Assembly (NCBI GenBank): GCA_947499635.1 | Contig: CANMPD010000016.1 | Location: 1 to 64,000, forward strand | Direction: 5' to 3' | DNA from: an uncultured Paracoccaceae bacterium | Lineage (GTDB): Bacteria > Pseudomonadota > Alphaproteobacteria > Rhodobacterales > Rhodobacteraceae | Length of the DNA stretch: 64,000 nt | Shown here: piece by piece, positions 18,224 to 26,789 of the stretch | How the letters are laid out: each line of letters begins with the position of its first letter | How positions within the stretch are numbered: position 1 is the first letter of the stretch | The notes under the pieces: model-generated | The model's input: only the letters and a program-made list of their open reading frames with translations | Databases searched by the model: none | What the model was told of the DNA's origin: nothing | Made by a program: the position numbers and the translations under genes

Positions 18224-18991
18224 TTAACCCATTAATGCGCGACGGATCAGGTTGGCGCCAGCAATCAATAGCACCCAAACAGTTACTTTGCGGAACATGT
18301 TCTGATCAATACGATCCTGTAAATGGCCACCCAGTACCATACCGATGAGTGCGGGTGGTAACATCGCAACAGAGAACGGAACAGTTTCCGCGCGAACAAC
18401 ACCTGATCCGATATGTGCGAACAACAACAACACAGCACCTAAGCCATAAATCACACCCTGAATACGGACCTGTTCCTTTTTCTCGGTGCCTAACGCCGTC
18501 AAGTACGCAACGGTTGGAGGCCCCCAAACGCCCGACATCCCCCCAATAAAGCCGGCCACAGCAGCCACAGAAATCTCAACATTACGTGAGGCGCTGGACA
18601 GGGTAATGGGACGTCCCAAGGCCTGCATCAGTGCAAATGCTGTAATCGGAACACCAATACCCAAGAGCAACAAATTCGTAGGCATGATTGTAACCAGCTG
18701 TGCGCCAATAATAATCATCACACCGCCAACGATAAGAAAGATGCGAAACCGTTTGATAGATTCCAAAGCGACTTGCCAACCTTGGCGCATTGCTTGGAAA
18801 CCATTGGTGGCTAACGTTGGAAAAATTAACCCTGCCAACGCCAGCTCAGGCGACACAACGGTGCTCAGCCCAGAAATCATGATCATGGGCATGGCAAACC
18901 CAACAAGACCTTTTATCGTTCCTGCGATGAATGCAACAACAAGGGCCAAGGCCCACTCAAACGGGGAAAGGGAGGTGAGAATATCTAGCAT
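18224..18991 (-). CDS. TauE/SafE-type sulfite/anion exporter family protein
   Basis: A 255-residue integral membrane protein with about eight hydrophobic helices. It has the duplicated TauE pattern, with AGTIKGLVGFAMPMIMIS in the first half and GFIGGMSGVWGPPTVAYL in the second. Members are proposed to export sulfite, sulfoacetate or related organic anions. I use ATG 18991, which gives MLDILTSLSPFEW; a TTG at 19015 preceded by GGGGTG is an alternative start. It lies directly upstream of the CDF transporter. Confidence 0.85.
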   Translation of the reverse strand: MLDILTSLSPFEWALALVVAFIAGTIKGLVGFAMPMIMISGLSTVVSPELALAGLIFPTLATNGFQAMRQGWQVALESIKRFRIFLIVGGVMIIIGAQLVTIMPTNLLLLGIGVPITAFALMQALGRPITLSSASRNVEISVAAVAGFIGGMSGVWGPPTVAYLTALGTEKKEQVRIQGVIYGLGAVLLLFAHIGSGVVRAETVPFSVAMLPPALIGMVLGGHLQDRIDQNMFRKVTVWVLLIAGANLIRRALMG

Positions 18992-19151
18992 TGTGCAGCG
19001 GTAGCACAGTGGCAATTAGATGCACCCCAAAAATCGTTTATTTCCAAAATACTTGGATTTTTCTTTTCATGCATGTGAACCTGCTCCATCCGCAGCACTC
19101 AATATACAACTAATCTTTACGTAAGTGAGCGCTTTAAAGTTTAACCTTATA

Positions 19152-19169
19152 GAAGCGCAGTACCGCTTC
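19152..19169 (-). terminator. Weak hairpin after recO
   Basis: GAAGCG (19152-19157) pairs with CGCTTC (19164-19169) around a 6-base loop, 18 bases past the recO stop. There is no clear T tract, so terminator function is doubtful. Confidence 0.3.
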
Positions 19170-19186
19170 ATGTTGTTTCGCGGAAA

Positions 19187-19918
19187 TCACAACCATTTCC
19201 GCTCCAGTAGATCGATAAGCCTGCCACGCTGTTCGGGCAACACCTCGTATCCAAGCGATGGCGCGAGCTTATGCTCAAGGAAGTAGCCCGTCACATTAAG
19301 CCCAACCAGAATCTCACTCTCTTGCCCCCCAGATTGTCCCAACATGATTGACGGTAAAGGCAACATTCGTTCGGCCCATTCTCCCGCTGCGGATCTTGAA
19401 ACAGCCCGTGCGGATTTCGGAGAAACATAGATTAAGTCATCAGATGTTCCGGTTACTGCGCAGCAAGACAGATCCAAACCAAAACCCAACTCATTTAGAA
19501 GCTGCATTTCCCAGAACAAATAAGCCAATGGCCATAAATCTTCTTGATCCAAAATATCAAGAAGCTGCTCCGTGCGCTGATACAACAGAGAATAACATTC
19601 TCTTTCTGGCAAGAAGCAAGATAATATAGCCGTCACACTGTTTAAACCAGCGAGCGCCAAGCGGTCAGATAATGCGGTTACCGTGCGGCTGCGTATAGGT
19701 TCGACACGATAACTGCCTAGATGTCCTTCTAGGCGCGCAGACCACCTCACGTCCAACTGCGCACCTGGCTGTAAAATAGGAGAGAGCCGACGCCCACGCC
19801 CACCTCTGACCAAACCGGAATGACGCCCATGCTCCATAGTGAAAACATCAATAATGGCGCTGCTTTCTCCATGAGGTCGGCTGCTCAGCAAGATCCCTTG
19901 ATCGCGCCACTCCACCAC
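19187..19918 (-). CDS. recO: DNA repair protein RecO
   Basis: A 243-residue RecO, which anneals ssDNA and loads RecA at gaps with RecR. The N-terminal OB-fold begins [21 protein letters not shown], with [11 protein letters not shown] nearby. The start is GTG: two GTG codons in a row (19918 and 19915) sit 8 and 11 bases after GGAG. The upstream DUF1491 stop overlaps it by one base, so translation is coupled. It is the last gene of the rnc-era-recO cluster. Confidence 0.93.
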   Translation of the reverse strand: MVEWRDQGILLSSRPHGESSAIIDVFTMEHGRHSGLVRGGRGRRLSPILQPGAQLDVRWSARLEGHLGSYRVEPIRSRTVTALSDRLALAGLNSVTAILSCFLPERECYSLLYQRTEQLLDILDQEDLWPLAYLFWEMQLLNELGFGLDLSCCAVTGTSDDLIYVSPKSARAVSRSAAGEWAERMLPLPSIMLGQSGGQESEILVGLNVTGYFLEHKLAPSLGYEVLPEQRGRLIDLLERKWL

Positions 19919-20247
19919 TATGATAACTCCGGTTCATCCAGAAAATGGCGTCCCTCTCGGTCTTCGACCTCAATGATCCACAGGTCACTGTCAAAACTGC
20001 GTTGTTTACGAATTGACGCATCCACGTCAGCCTCATCACCAGACGCCAGTTCGGTCCAGGTCCGGACATCCAACTTAAAGTCAAAGGATCTGGTGAACAC
20101 GGCGGATTGCCCATCCAGAGTGTTTAACTTAACCAACACCGCACCTGCAGTGTCATCGCCATGCGCCACAACAAATGCAGGGATGTTTTGAAATCGCAAC
20201 CGCGCGAGGTATGCATCAACCCAAAACCGCGCCGTTAGCCGTGGCAT
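19918..20247 (-). CDS. DUF1491 family protein
   Basis: A 109-residue soluble protein beginning [17 protein letters not shown], containing RGDxxAGAV-like [15 protein letters not shown] and ending with DRWxxxVExREGRHFL-like [21 protein letters not shown]. This matches the alphaproteobacterial DUF1491 family, which sits between era and recO in many genomes. Function is unknown. ATG 20247 is chosen over TTG 20256. It lies 21 bases after the era stop and overlaps recO by one base. Confidence 0.85.
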   Translation of the reverse strand: MPRLTARFWVDAYLARLRFQNIPAFVVAHGDDTAGAVLVKLNTLDGQSAVFTRSFDFKLDVRTWTELASGDEADVDASIRKQRSFDSDLWIIEVEDREGRHFLDEPELS

Positions 20248-20268
20248 GATCTGCAACCGCTAGCAAAT

Positions 20269-21174
20269 TTAATTCCCATCTTTGAAATCAAGTCCCATTT
20301 CAGAATAACGCTCTGACTCCTCTAGCCAATTTGGGCGCACTTTGATTTGCAAGAACAGGTGTATTTTCCGGTCCAGGAACTCCTCGAGTTCAGCACGCGC
20401 AGCTTGCGATACCGCCTTAATCGTCTCACCACGCTTTCCCAATACGATCCCTTTGTGACCATCACGGATCACATAGATAATCTGATCTATCTTGGCTGAG
20501 CCGTCTTTGCGCTCTTCCCAGCTTTCGGTTTCAACCGTTAGCTGGTATGGAAGCTCTTGGTGTAAACGCAGCGTCAGCTTTTCACGGGTCATTTCCGCCG
20601 CGATCATACGCAATGGCAAATCTGCCATTTGGTCTTCGGGATACAGCCACGGTCCCTCTGGTAGCTCATCAGCCAGCCATTCCCGCAACTTATCCACGCC
20701 ATGACCGCGTTCTGCTGAAATCATAAAGGTCTCAGTGAACTCATAACGTTCATTCATTTTTTGCGTCAGCGCCAGCAGATCCTCGGCATGAACACGGTCG
20801 ATCTTATTAATGGCCAGAACAACGCGACGCCCTTGTGCGACTTCGGACAACCCTTCAAGGATGCGTTCGACCCCTTCCGTTACGCCACGGTGTGCTTCGA
20901 TCAACATGACGACGATATCTGCATCTGCAGCGCCCCCCCAAGCGGCTGCAATCATTGCGCGATCAAGCCTGCGCCGGGGTTGAAACAGACCTGGCGTGTC
21001 CACAAACACCAATTGTGACTCCCCTTGCATCGCGACACCGCGGATACGGGTACGTGTGGTTTGCACCTTGTGGGTCACAATCGAAACCTTGGCACCAACC
21101 ATACGGTTGAGCAGTGTTGATTTGCCGGCATTTGGTTCGCCAATAAGGGCGATAAAGCCCGCGCGTGTGGTCAT
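20269..21174 (-). CDS. era: GTPase Era
   Basis: A 301-residue Era GTPase, needed for 16S rRNA maturation and 30S assembly. G motifs are GEPNAGKS (G1), a threonine in the TTRTRIRG segment (G2), DTPG (G3) and NKID (G4); the C-terminal KH domain holds IYVIRDGHKGIVLGKRGETIK. ATG 21174 gives the usual MTTRAGFIALIG; an in-frame ATG at 21189 is possible. In relatives era directly follows rnc, but here a plus-strand multicopper oxidase gene of 1.4 kb lies between them. Confidence 0.94.
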   Translation of the reverse strand: MTTRAGFIALIGEPNAGKSTLLNRMVGAKVSIVTHKVQTTRTRIRGVAMQGESQLVFVDTPGLFQPRRRLDRAMIAAAWGGAADADIVVMLIEAHRGVTEGVERILEGLSEVAQGRRVVLAINKIDRVHAEDLLALTQKMNERYEFTETFMISAERGHGVDKLREWLADELPEGPWLYPEDQMADLPLRMIAAEMTREKLTLRLHQELPYQLTVETESWEERKDGSAKIDQIIYVIRDGHKGIVLGKRGETIKAVSQAARAELEEFLDRKIHLFLQIKVRPNWLEESERYSEMGLDFKDGN

Positions 21175-21384
21175 CTCGTACAATCCCATTTTGAGAACAG
21201 TACCCCTACAATAGATTAGTTTTTGGGGCCAGAGGGCAAATAATCGCTACATGCGACCGCGCGTACTATCGTCGCGATCAAATTTATATGCGATATGACT
21301 TGTAAACGCATCCAACACCCAACTTATACTGATGATGTTAAGATGTCTGGCGAAATTTCAACGCCTATTGCAAGGACCTTCACG

Positions 21385-22779
21385 ATGAAACGTCGCGATT
21401 TTATTTTATCTGGTAGCGCTACTTTATTCGGTTTAGGGGCAAGCACAACTATGGCGTCCCGCTTGGTTCAATCAACGCCTGACGCACAGAACCTTGTAAT
21501 ACAATCTGCAAGCTATCAGTTTCGCGATCAACCCACGCAAAATTTAGTGAGCCTTAGCCCCAATGCACCGCCTCCTGTGATCCGCGGAAAAGTGGGGCAA
21601 CCCATGCAATTGTCAGTACGAAATGCGACCTCGGATTACACCGCGATGCACTGGCATGGCTTGCGTATTCCAAATGCTATGGATGGTGTCCCATATCTCA
21701 CCCAAATGCCAATCGCAGATGGCGAAACTTTTGTTTATGAATTCACACCACCGGATGCTGGAACATATTGGTATCATCCTCATTGTATGACGATGTCACA
21801 AATGGCCCATGGCCTTACAGGCGTTATGGTGATCGAAGAAGATCAAGAAACAAGCTTTGATAGCGAGCAGGTCATAAACCTTCGCGACTTTCGCCTTAAA
21901 GAAAATGGTGAATTTCTGCCCTATTATTCCGCCCGCGGCGCAGCGCGCTCAGGCACACATGGAAATGTTTTAACCGCCAATTGGCAACAGAGCCCAGTCT
22001 ATGATCACCCCGCAGGCAGCATATTACGCTTGCGTGTCGTCAACACTGATACCACACGCATTCATCGCTTACACTTAGGCAACGCTCAGGCAAAAATCAT
22101 CGCTTGGGATGGGCACCCAGTCGAACAAGATCTCGCGCTGCCATCAAAGGAAAATCCTCTATTTGTCGGACCTGGTCAACGTGTTGATTTTGCGGTTCTA
22201 ATGCCAACTGATGAAGAACAGACCGTTGATTTGATTGCCGAACTTCCTGGGCGTCGAACCCAAATCATGGCCAGCTTACGCAGTGTGGGGGCGTCGCTGT
22301 CTCGTGATATCAAAGACGTTACCCCCCTGCCCCAAAACCCAGTTGCACTCCCCAATATTGAACAGGCTGAATTACACGAATTCGTCTTTGGCTGGACACC
22401 AGAGGGCGGCGCCCCAAATGATGGGTATTGCGGTAGCCTTGGCTACACATTCTGGTCAATCAATCGAACACCCTGGCCAGGTGACGCTGCTCCAGCGACT
22501 GGGCCACTGGCGACATTGGAACGTGGAAAGAGCTATATTTTACGTCTGCGAAACGAAAGCCCCAATCTGCACCCGATCCACCTGCACGGGCTAGCCTTTG
22601 TTCCGATCCGCTCAAATTTACGAGACCTTCCACCATTGCTCACGGATACTGCTTTGCTGTTAAAGGACGAGATCATCGACATAGCACTCGTTGCGGACAA
22701 CCCAGGAGATTGGGCTTTCCATTGCCATGTCATCGAACACCAAAAGACAGGTCTCGCCGGATATATCCGTGTAACCTAA
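21385..22779 (+). CDS. Tat-exported multicopper oxidase (laccase-like)
   Basis: A 464-residue protein with a twin-arginine signal (MKRRDFILSGSATLFGLGAS) and three cupredoxin domains. Copper ligands are all visible: H89-W-H91, H131-P-H133, H396-P-I-H399-L-H401 and H446-C447-H448 with H452. The type-1 axial position is L457 where CueO has Met, a trait of higher-potential laccases, and no Met-rich insert is seen. ATG 21385 has AAGGA 8 bases upstream and starts at the Tat signal; the frame is open to 21295. It lies on the plus strand between minus-strand era and rnc, ending 3 bases before the rnc stop. Substrate (cuprous ion or organic) is unknown. Confidence 0.92.
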   Translation: MKRRDFILSGSATLFGLGASTTMASRLVQSTPDAQNLVIQSASYQFRDQPTQNLVSLSPNAPPPVIRGKVGQPMQLSVRNATSDYTAMHWHGLRIPNAMDGVPYLTQMPIADGETFVYEFTPPDAGTYWYHPHCMTMSQMAHGLTGVMVIEEDQETSFDSEQVINLRDFRLKENGEFLPYYSARGAARSGTHGNVLTANWQQSPVYDHPAGSILRLRVVNTDTTRIHRLHLGNAQAKIIAWDGHPVEQDLALPSKENPLFVGPGQRVDFAVLMPTDEEQTVDLIAELPGRRTQIMASLRSVGASLSRDIKDVTPLPQNPVALPNIEQAELHEFVFGWTPEGGAPNDGYCGSLGYTFWSINRTPWPGDAAPATGPLATLERGKSYILRLRNESPNLHPIHLHGLAFVPIRSNLRDLPPLLTDTALLLKDEIIDIALVADNPGDWAFHCHVIEHQKTGLAGYIRVT

Positions 22780-22782
22780 TTG

Positions 22783-23463
22783 CTATTTTACTAAGTTTTC
22801 CAACAGCGTCTTTGCGGCCGCTTGTTCTGCCAATCGCTTTGAACCTGCGGTAGCGCGCTCTTCGGTGCCATCTTGTAAACGAACTGCGATGGTAAAAATG
22901 GGTTCGTGATCCGGACCAGATCGTTCGACAAGCACATAGGAGGGCGGCGGTTCACGACGGGCTTGCACATATTCTTGTAAGGCCGTCTTGGGGTCTCGAG
23001 CATCCTCATCCACGGCCCCGACACGATCACCCCATAAGCGCAAAATCACTTCCTGCGCAGCGTCAAAGCCGCCATCGATGTAGACGGCTGCAATCACAGC
23101 TTCGGTCGCATCCCCTAGCAATGCTAACTTTCGTCGCCCACCTGACATCATCTCGGACCGGCCGAGCTTTAGTACAGAACCAACATCAATCTCACGTGCA
23201 ACATCTGCGCAAGTTTCCTTCCGTACAAGTGCATTAAAACGCGGTGCCAGCTGTCCTTCGGTCGCTTGCTTATCGTGATCAAGCAAAGCTGTCGCCATCA
23301 CAAGCCCAAGCACCCGATCCCCCAAAAACTCCAGTCGTTGGTTGTCTTCGCGCGTGGGGGATGACACCGACGGATGCGTAAGCGCACGAATCAAGAGTTC
23401 GGGATCCTTAAACTCGTACCCCAAACGTGCTTGAAAGCTTCGTGTGTCTTTGGATAACTTCAC
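22783..23463 (-). CDS. rnc: Ribonuclease III
   Basis: A 226-residue RNase III that cleaves double-stranded RNA, including rRNA precursors. The nuclease signature [13 protein letters not shown] is at about residues 42-54, a second catalytic patch [17 protein letters not shown] at about 115-131, and a C-terminal dsRNA-binding domain ([10 protein letters not shown] to [16 protein letters not shown]) follows. The start is GTG, overlapping the lepB stop as GTGA. It is the end of the acpS-lepB-rnc run; era no longer follows directly. Confidence 0.95.
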   Translation of the reverse strand: MKLSKDTRSFQARLGYEFKDPELLIRALTHPSVSSPTREDNQRLEFLGDRVLGLVMATALLDHDKQATEGQLAPRFNALVRKETCADVAREIDVGSVLKLGRSEMMSGGRRKLALLGDATEAVIAAVYIDGGFDAAQEVILRLWGDRVGAVDEDARDPKTALQEYVQARREPPPSYVLVERSGPDHEPIFTIAVRLQDGTEERATAGSKRLAEQAAAKTLLENLVK

Positions 23464-24296
23464 TCAACACCTTTGAAGAAGCGGTCACTACGCCAAGTCC
23501 AGAAGAACAACATCGAACGTCCCGCAGATGAGAATACAATTCGGTCTGCTCGGCCAATTAGGTTCTCATAGGGTACATATCCAACACCGCCAACAGATTG
23601 CGCAACACGGCTATCAGTTGAATTATCGCGATTATCACCCATGAAGAAATAATGCCCATCAGGGACATGGTAGATCCCGGTGTTGTCGGACCCTTGATTA
23701 CGGATGTTGATAATCGCATGTGAAACGCCACCCGGCAATGTCTCGATCTGGCGCGATTTTTCACAGACTCCGCCCGTTCCAACCGGCGCATTTTCACAAG
23801 CAGGTTCACGTCCAACCGGACCTTGCGGCGCTTTCAGCTCTTCAAAAACGCTATCATCCTTTAGCTGAACGGCTGTACCGTTAATATAAAGCACGCCGGC
23901 CTTAACCTGAATTTTGTCACCAGGCAGCCCGATCAACCGTTTGATAAAATCAACACCTGTTACAGGGTGACGGAACACAACCACATCACCACGCTCGGGT
24001 TCGCCACCAAAGATACGCGTATTGTCACCATCAATAAATCCGCAAACATCCTGCGCATCGATGTCAATGCCAACAAGGCCAAGGCGTACACTTGGACAAG
24101 ACGCATACGAGTACCCATAGGCCATCTTGTTCACGAACAAGAAATCACCAATTAGCAATGTTTCTTTCATCGAACCCGATGGAATCCAAAACGGCTGAAA
24201 AAACAAAGTGCGAAATACACCCGCAATTACAAGCGCCCAAACGATTGTTTTAATCGTTTCCCAAAAGGAATTTCCGGCAGTGGTCTGGCTCGCCAT
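23460..24296 (-). CDS. lepB: Signal peptidase I
   Basis: A 278-residue leader peptidase with one N-terminal TM helix (about 16-34). The Ser-Lys dyad is S42 in PSGSMKETL and K119 in [12 protein letters not shown]; a [14 protein letters not shown] box lies near 228-241. It removes signal peptides of Sec- and Tat-exported proteins on the periplasmic side of the membrane. The stop overlaps the rnc GTG by 4 bases. The segment with two Cys pairs between the boxes is as in alphaproteobacterial LepB. Confidence 0.96.
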   Translation of the reverse strand: MASQTTAGNSFWETIKTIVWALVIAGVFRTLFFQPFWIPSGSMKETLLIGDFLFVNKMAYGYSYASCPSVRLGLVGIDIDAQDVCGFIDGDNTRIFGGEPERGDVVVFRHPVTGVDFIKRLIGLPGDKIQVKAGVLYINGTAVQLKDDSVFEELKAPQGPVGREPACENAPVGTGGVCEKSRQIETLPGGVSHAIINIRNQGSDNTGIYHVPDGHYFFMGDNRDNSTDSRVAQSVGGVGYVPYENLIGRADRIVFSSAGRSMLFFWTWRSDRFFKGVE

Positions 24297-24355
24297 CAGG
24301 CTCTCCGGTCAATTATTATATGTTTCGCAGTACATGCGGATATGCGCGGCACAAG

Positions 24356-24790
24356 TCAAGCTTCCGCCGATTGAGCGGCTAAAGACCGCACATCATTCGG
24401 TCGTGCTTCTATCACTACAAAAGCCTGTGCCCAAGGATGATCATCAGTCAATGTCACATGAATAACCGCTTCATGGCCAGGTGGCGTCATTTCATCCAAC
24501 CGCTCTTTCGCCCATCCCGTTACGGTCATCACCGGCTGTCCGGTTTTTAAATTTGAAACCGCCATATCTTTCCAGGAAATACCCATAGCGATTCCTGTGC
24601 CAAGCGCCTTTGAGCAAGCTTCTTTCGCAGCCCACCGTTTGGCATATGTCCCGGCAACATCTCGCCGCGCTTCGGCTTTTGCACGCTCCTGCTCTGTAAA
24701 AACACGTTGCTTGAAACGGTCACCAAATCGATCAAGTGTTCCTTGTATTCGTTCAATATTTGCCAAATCGCTGCCCAGACCGAGGATCAC
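24356..24790 (-). CDS. acpS: Holo-[acyl-carrier-protein] synthase
   Basis: A 144-residue AcpS, which moves the 4'-phosphopantetheine of CoA onto ACP. The metal/CoA motif [14 protein letters not shown] starts the protein and [15 protein letters not shown] carries the conserved Glu. The start is GTG at 24790, with AAGGG 8 bases upstream and exactly at the family N-terminus; upstream codons to 24820 are part of the preceding gene. One base separates it from the upstream stop codon. Confidence 0.93.
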   Translation of the reverse strand: MILGLGSDLANIERIQGTLDRFGDRFKQRVFTEQERAKAEARRDVAGTYAKRWAAKEACSKALGTGIAMGISWKDMAVSNLKTGQPVMTVTGWAKERLDEMTPPGHEAVIHVTLTDDHPWAQAFVVIEARPNDVRSLAAQSAEA

Positions 24791-24791
24791 G

Positions 24792-25214
24792 TCAACTGCC
24801 CTTACGCGCCGCAGCGGCATTACGATAGCCTTGCGTTAAAAAGATACGATTTGTGACCAACCAAAACACACAATATAATGCCAGAAAGCCTAGAAAGATA
24901 ACGATGCTGCTCATCTGGATACCTGCACCTGACAGAGCTCCGAACACTAAAAGCCCTAACAAAGCATTAAACCCCAAAGCCACCCCGGTCATTTGAGCCG
25001 CTGCAATCCAAGCAGCTTTACCAGCAGGGTATTCGGCACCCTCGCGCGACAACTTATGGCCCTCGACCATTGCAGCCACCATAGCAGGTACAATCGGAAT
25101 AAAAGACGTGGCCAGATCAATTGACGCGAGTTGACGTAAAAGCCCGATGATTATTGCCGCTGCCACCAAAACGGCGACATAATACATAGCGTACCGTTTG
25201 AGATTAACTGTCAT
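24792..25214 (-). CDS. ABZJ_00895-like four-helix membrane protein
   Basis: A 140-residue membrane protein with four predicted TM helices (about 9-27, 34-50, 72-90 and 100-120), beginning [15 protein letters not shown]. Its length, helix layout and the [12 protein letters not shown] loop fit the small uncharacterised family annotated ABZJ_00895; this is recalled, not verified. No function can be given. ATG 25214 is 4 bases after the pdxJ stop with GTGAGG upstream, and it runs into acpS, so it is embedded in the operon. Confidence 0.7.
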   Translation of the reverse strand: MTVNLKRYAMYYVAVLVAAAIIIGLLRQLASIDLATSFIPIVPAMVAAMVEGHKLSREGAEYPAGKAAWIAAAQMTGVALGFNALLGLLVFGALSGAGIQMSSIVIFLGFLALYCVFWLVTNRIFLTQGYRNAAAARKGS

Positions 25215-25218
25215 CGCC

Positions 25219-25968
25219 TCAAACCTCACGTGCCGCATTCATAAGGCGGCGCATCTCTTGAATTGCAGGACCAAGGCCTCGGAATATGGCTTCTCCAACC
25301 AAAAAGTGACCAATATTAAGTTCCTTGATTTCCTTTAATGCCGCGATGGAGTGAACGGTATCATAGCTCAAGCCGTGACCTGCATGGACTTCAAGTCCTA
25401 AATCGTAGGCAAAACGTGCCATGTTTTTCAGTGATACAAGTTCTTGCTCTCGCGCTGCGACATCACCGTCGGCATGATAATCACAATACGCACCAGTGTG
25501 CAGTTCGATTACATCTGCACCGATACGCTGTGTCGCTTCAATTTGCTGTTGATCAGCTGCAACGAACATAGACACACGACACCCAGCTTCGCGCAATGGT
25601 GCAATAAACCGTTTCAGTCTGTCTTCCTCTTGGATGACATCCAATCCGCCTTCTGTGGTACGCTCTTCGCGTTTTTCAGGCACAATACACACAGCATGCG
25701 GTTTGTGGCGCAATGCAATATCTTGCATTTCCTGCGTCGCCGCCATTTCAAAATTCAACGGTACTTTTAACGCACTCATCAAACCTTCAATATCTGCATC
25801 TGTGATATGGCGACGGTCTTCGCGTAGATGCGCTGTAATACCATCGGCGCCAACCTGCTCTGCCAACTGTGCTGCGCGAATGGGGCAGGGATAAGCACCA
25901 CCGCGCGCGTTTCTCACGGTTGCGACGTGGTCAATATTGACTCCAAGACGAAGAGAATGATCGGCCAT
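25219..25968 (-). CDS. pdxJ: Pyridoxine 5'-phosphate synthase
   Basis: A 249-residue TIM-barrel enzyme joining 1-deoxyxylulose-5-phosphate and 3-amino-2-oxopropyl phosphate to give pyridoxine 5'-phosphate. Motifs are LGVNIDHVATVRNARGG at about 8-24, HLREDRRHI near 48-56, VCIVPEKREERTTEGG near 93-108 and HAGHGLSYD near 190-198. ATG 25968 has GGAGG 9 bases upstream. It is part of the rsh-to-rnc gene row. Confidence 0.96.
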   Translation of the reverse strand: MADHSLRLGVNIDHVATVRNARGGAYPCPIRAAQLAEQVGADGITAHLREDRRHITDADIEGLMSALKVPLNFEMAATQEMQDIALRHKPHAVCIVPEKREERTTEGGLDVIQEEDRLKRFIAPLREAGCRVSMFVAADQQQIEATQRIGADVIELHTGAYCDYHADGDVAAREQELVSLKNMARFAYDLGLEVHAGHGLSYDTVHSIAALKEIKELNIGHFLVGEAIFRGLGPAIQEMRRLMNAAREV

Positions 25969-26054
25969 TGCAAGAGCCTCCATTAACAAGATTTCATGCG
26001 TACCCTAATTAGAGTTTCACGCGAGACAAGGCCGGAATTGTACCAATCATAGCC

Positions 26055-26747
26055 CTAGTCAATCTGACTTTTCGGGGGCGACTGCGATATATGTTTAGGA
26101 GGATGAGGACTGTTCACAGCCTCGTACTCCGCGCGCTGACGTATCGCCTCAAATTTGGCCTTAATTTTATCGCGCCGTCGTTTCTGATACGCGTAGATTA
26201 GAGGCAAGATTATCAAATACCCTATGGTTGCAACGACAATGCCGGGCAATATGCCCCCGATAAGATATGGTAAAAAAACATCCTGGTAGAAAACGTACAG
26301 ATCACTCCAGTCTGCGTGACCTGCTGTGAACAACGTTCTGAAATTAAACCACAGACTCTCGGCAGCTTCTGTAAACATTTCTCCGACAGCATGATGTCGG
26401 CTATCTCGATCCATCCCCAGTATCGCATAGCCTGTGCGCATCGATATGGTTCCGATGAACACAAAAGTCAGCGGGTTACCGAAAAATGTCGACATGAGTG
26501 CTGCCAGAACGTTCCCACGCAACAATATGGCAACAAGAGCTGCAACGAAAAAGTGCAATCCAAACAAAGGGCTGAAAGATGTAAAAATGCCTGCCCAAAT
26601 TCCACGAGCAATGCGGTCAGGTGTATCGGGCAAGCGTCGAATTCGATGCTTTACATAAAGCGCACCACGCGCCCACCCTCCACGGGGCCAAAAAAAATCT
26701 GAGACGACACGCAACCAAGAGCGTTTGTCTCGACGCCTGAAAATCAC
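26055..26747 (-). CDS. DUF2062 domain membrane protein
   Basis: A 230-residue protein. After a basic N-terminus (FRRRDKRSW) and RRLPDTPDRIARGI, a hydrophobic DUF2062 core (SPLFGLHFFVAALVAILLRGN and FFGNPLTFVF) spans about 60-110, with another TM helix near 165-190 and a basic, charged tail. DUF2062 proteins are inner-membrane proteins of unknown function. The start is GTG 26747, 6 bases after GGGAG, matching the usual N-terminus; a TTG lies further upstream at 26765. It follows the RSH gene by 42 bases. Confidence 0.85.
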   Translation of the reverse strand: MIFRRRDKRSWLRVVSDFFWPRGGWARGALYVKHRIRRLPDTPDRIARGIWAGIFTSFSPLFGLHFFVAALVAILLRGNVLAALMSTFFGNPLTFVFIGTISMRTGYAILGMDRDSRHHAVGEMFTEAAESLWFNFRTLFTAGHADWSDLYVFYQDVFLPYLIGGILPGIVVATIGYLIILPLIYAYQKRRRDKIKAKFEAIRQRAEYEAVNSPHPPKHISQSPPKSQID

Positions 26748-26789
26748 AACCAGCTCCCATTTCAAGTACTTTAAACTACAGCGAGCTTG

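Noticed and set aside
26747-26765. TTG 26765 as start of the DUF2062 protein
   Set aside because: GTG 26747 has GGGAG 6 bases upstream and matches the usual N-terminus.
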